Shown: one piece after another, positions 40,108 through 40,216 of the stretch | How the letters are laid out: every line of letters begins with the position of its first letter | How positions within the stretch are numbered: position 1 is the stretch's first letter | Origin: Pseudomonas viridiflava | Lineage (GTDB): Bacteria > Pseudomonadota > Gammaproteobacteria > Pseudomonadales > Pseudomonadaceae | Length of the DNA: 40,216 bases | Direction: 5' to 3' | Assembly: GCF_900582195.1 (NCBI RefSeq) | Contig: NZ_UTHA01000298.1 | Location: 1 to 40,216, forward strand | The notes under the pieces: generated by a model | What the model saw: the letters and a program-made list of their open reading frames with translations, nothing else | Told to the model about the DNA's origin: nothing | The model's database searches: none | Position numbers and translations under genes: made by a program

Positions 40108-40212
40108 GGGATTGATCCGGGTGTGGGAGCGCAGCGACCGTTTGGCGAAGCCAAACACAGCGAGAGGAGGTGCAGCGAAGCAAACCGTAGGCGCTGCGCC
40201 CGGATCGATCCC
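40108..40212. repeat. Intergenic inverted-repeat element at the right edge
   Basis: GGGATTGATCCGGG at 40108-40121 is mirrored by CCCGGATCGATCCC at 40199-40212 (one mismatch), and each is followed inward by CGCAGCG/CGCTGCG. Inside is a perfect hairpin TTTGGC-gaa-GCCAAA at 40141-40155, and GCAGCGA occurs twice. It looks like a palindromic Pseudomonas intergenic repeat. The whole 39778-40216 stretch has no coding signal. Confidence 0.7.
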
Positions 40213-40216
40213 GGAG

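Noticed and set aside
1..40216. CRISPR arrays, tRNA or rRNA genes, insertion sequences or prophage genes
   Set aside because: No regularly spaced direct repeats, cloverleaf sequences or transposase/integrase reading frames were found; the repeats present are REP elements and short intergenic repeats.

Overview
The window reads as chromosomal DNA of a fluorescent Pseudomonas, most likely of the P. fluorescens group. The reasons are the GC-rich codon use, REP palindromes of the tgtgggagcgag...ctcgctcccaca type, a PvdQ pyoverdine acylase, a DpkA-type imino acid reductase, a CptA phosphoethanolamine transferase and a gnd-zwf-HAD gene run. No tRNA, rRNA, CRISPR array, transposase or phage gene was seen. 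Apart from one very large toxin-like gene, the content looks like stable core or soft-core chromosome.

Layout. 1-4.7 kb: the distal end of a functional-amyloid (Fap)-like operon, made of a partial subunit-like gene ending in CxxC, a C39 peptidase (FapD-like), a FapE-like secreted protein and a coiled-coil plus beta-barrel FapF-like pore. A convergent VpsR/NtrC-type sigma-54 activator follows. 4.7-8.5 kb: a small conserved gene, a delta-60 repeat protein and the NhaB Na+/H+ antiporter. 8.6-11.9 kb: a minus-strand, translationally coupled operon gnd-zwf-HAD phosphatase. 12.1-16.7 kb: a short coiled-coil protein, CptA and a FhuE-like TonB-dependent siderophore receptor preceded by a PvdS-type iron-starvation box. 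16.8-21 kb: a small secreted protein, then minus-strand GNAT, DinB, ZapE/AFG1, NTF2-like and YafY/WYL genes. 21-25.6 kb: a polyamine-binding protein and SpeB agmatinase operon divergent from a LysR gene, then an NCS2 purine permease. 25.7-29.6 kb: a LEA-type lipoprotein, a GNAT enzyme, a nitrilase with divergent LysR regulator, a small conserved protein and a DUF883 protein. 29.7-36 kb: DpkA, then a 1625-residue toxin-like protein, then a PepSY protein. 36.3-40.2 kb: a FecR-type anti-sigma factor, convergent PvdQ, and an intergenic repeat cluster.

How the genes fit together. Iron acquisition is a thread: receptor, FecR protein and PvdQ, with the receptor and pvdQ sharing the same iron-starvation promoter architecture. 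The Fap-like block forms one surface-fibre or adhesin secretion unit with its own likely regulator. gnd, zwf and the HAD phosphatase form a small pentose-phosphate unit. The binding-protein, agmatinase and LysR group looks like a regulated polyamine/agmatine unit.

The most interesting items are the Fap-like operon, which differs from the canonical six-gene fap cluster in its context, and the giant protein at 31010-35887. That protein contains four diverged copies of one module and ends in an HExxH metallopeptidase-like domain. Three copies of a ~95 bp intergenic repeat family and a further inverted repeat at the right edge are also described.
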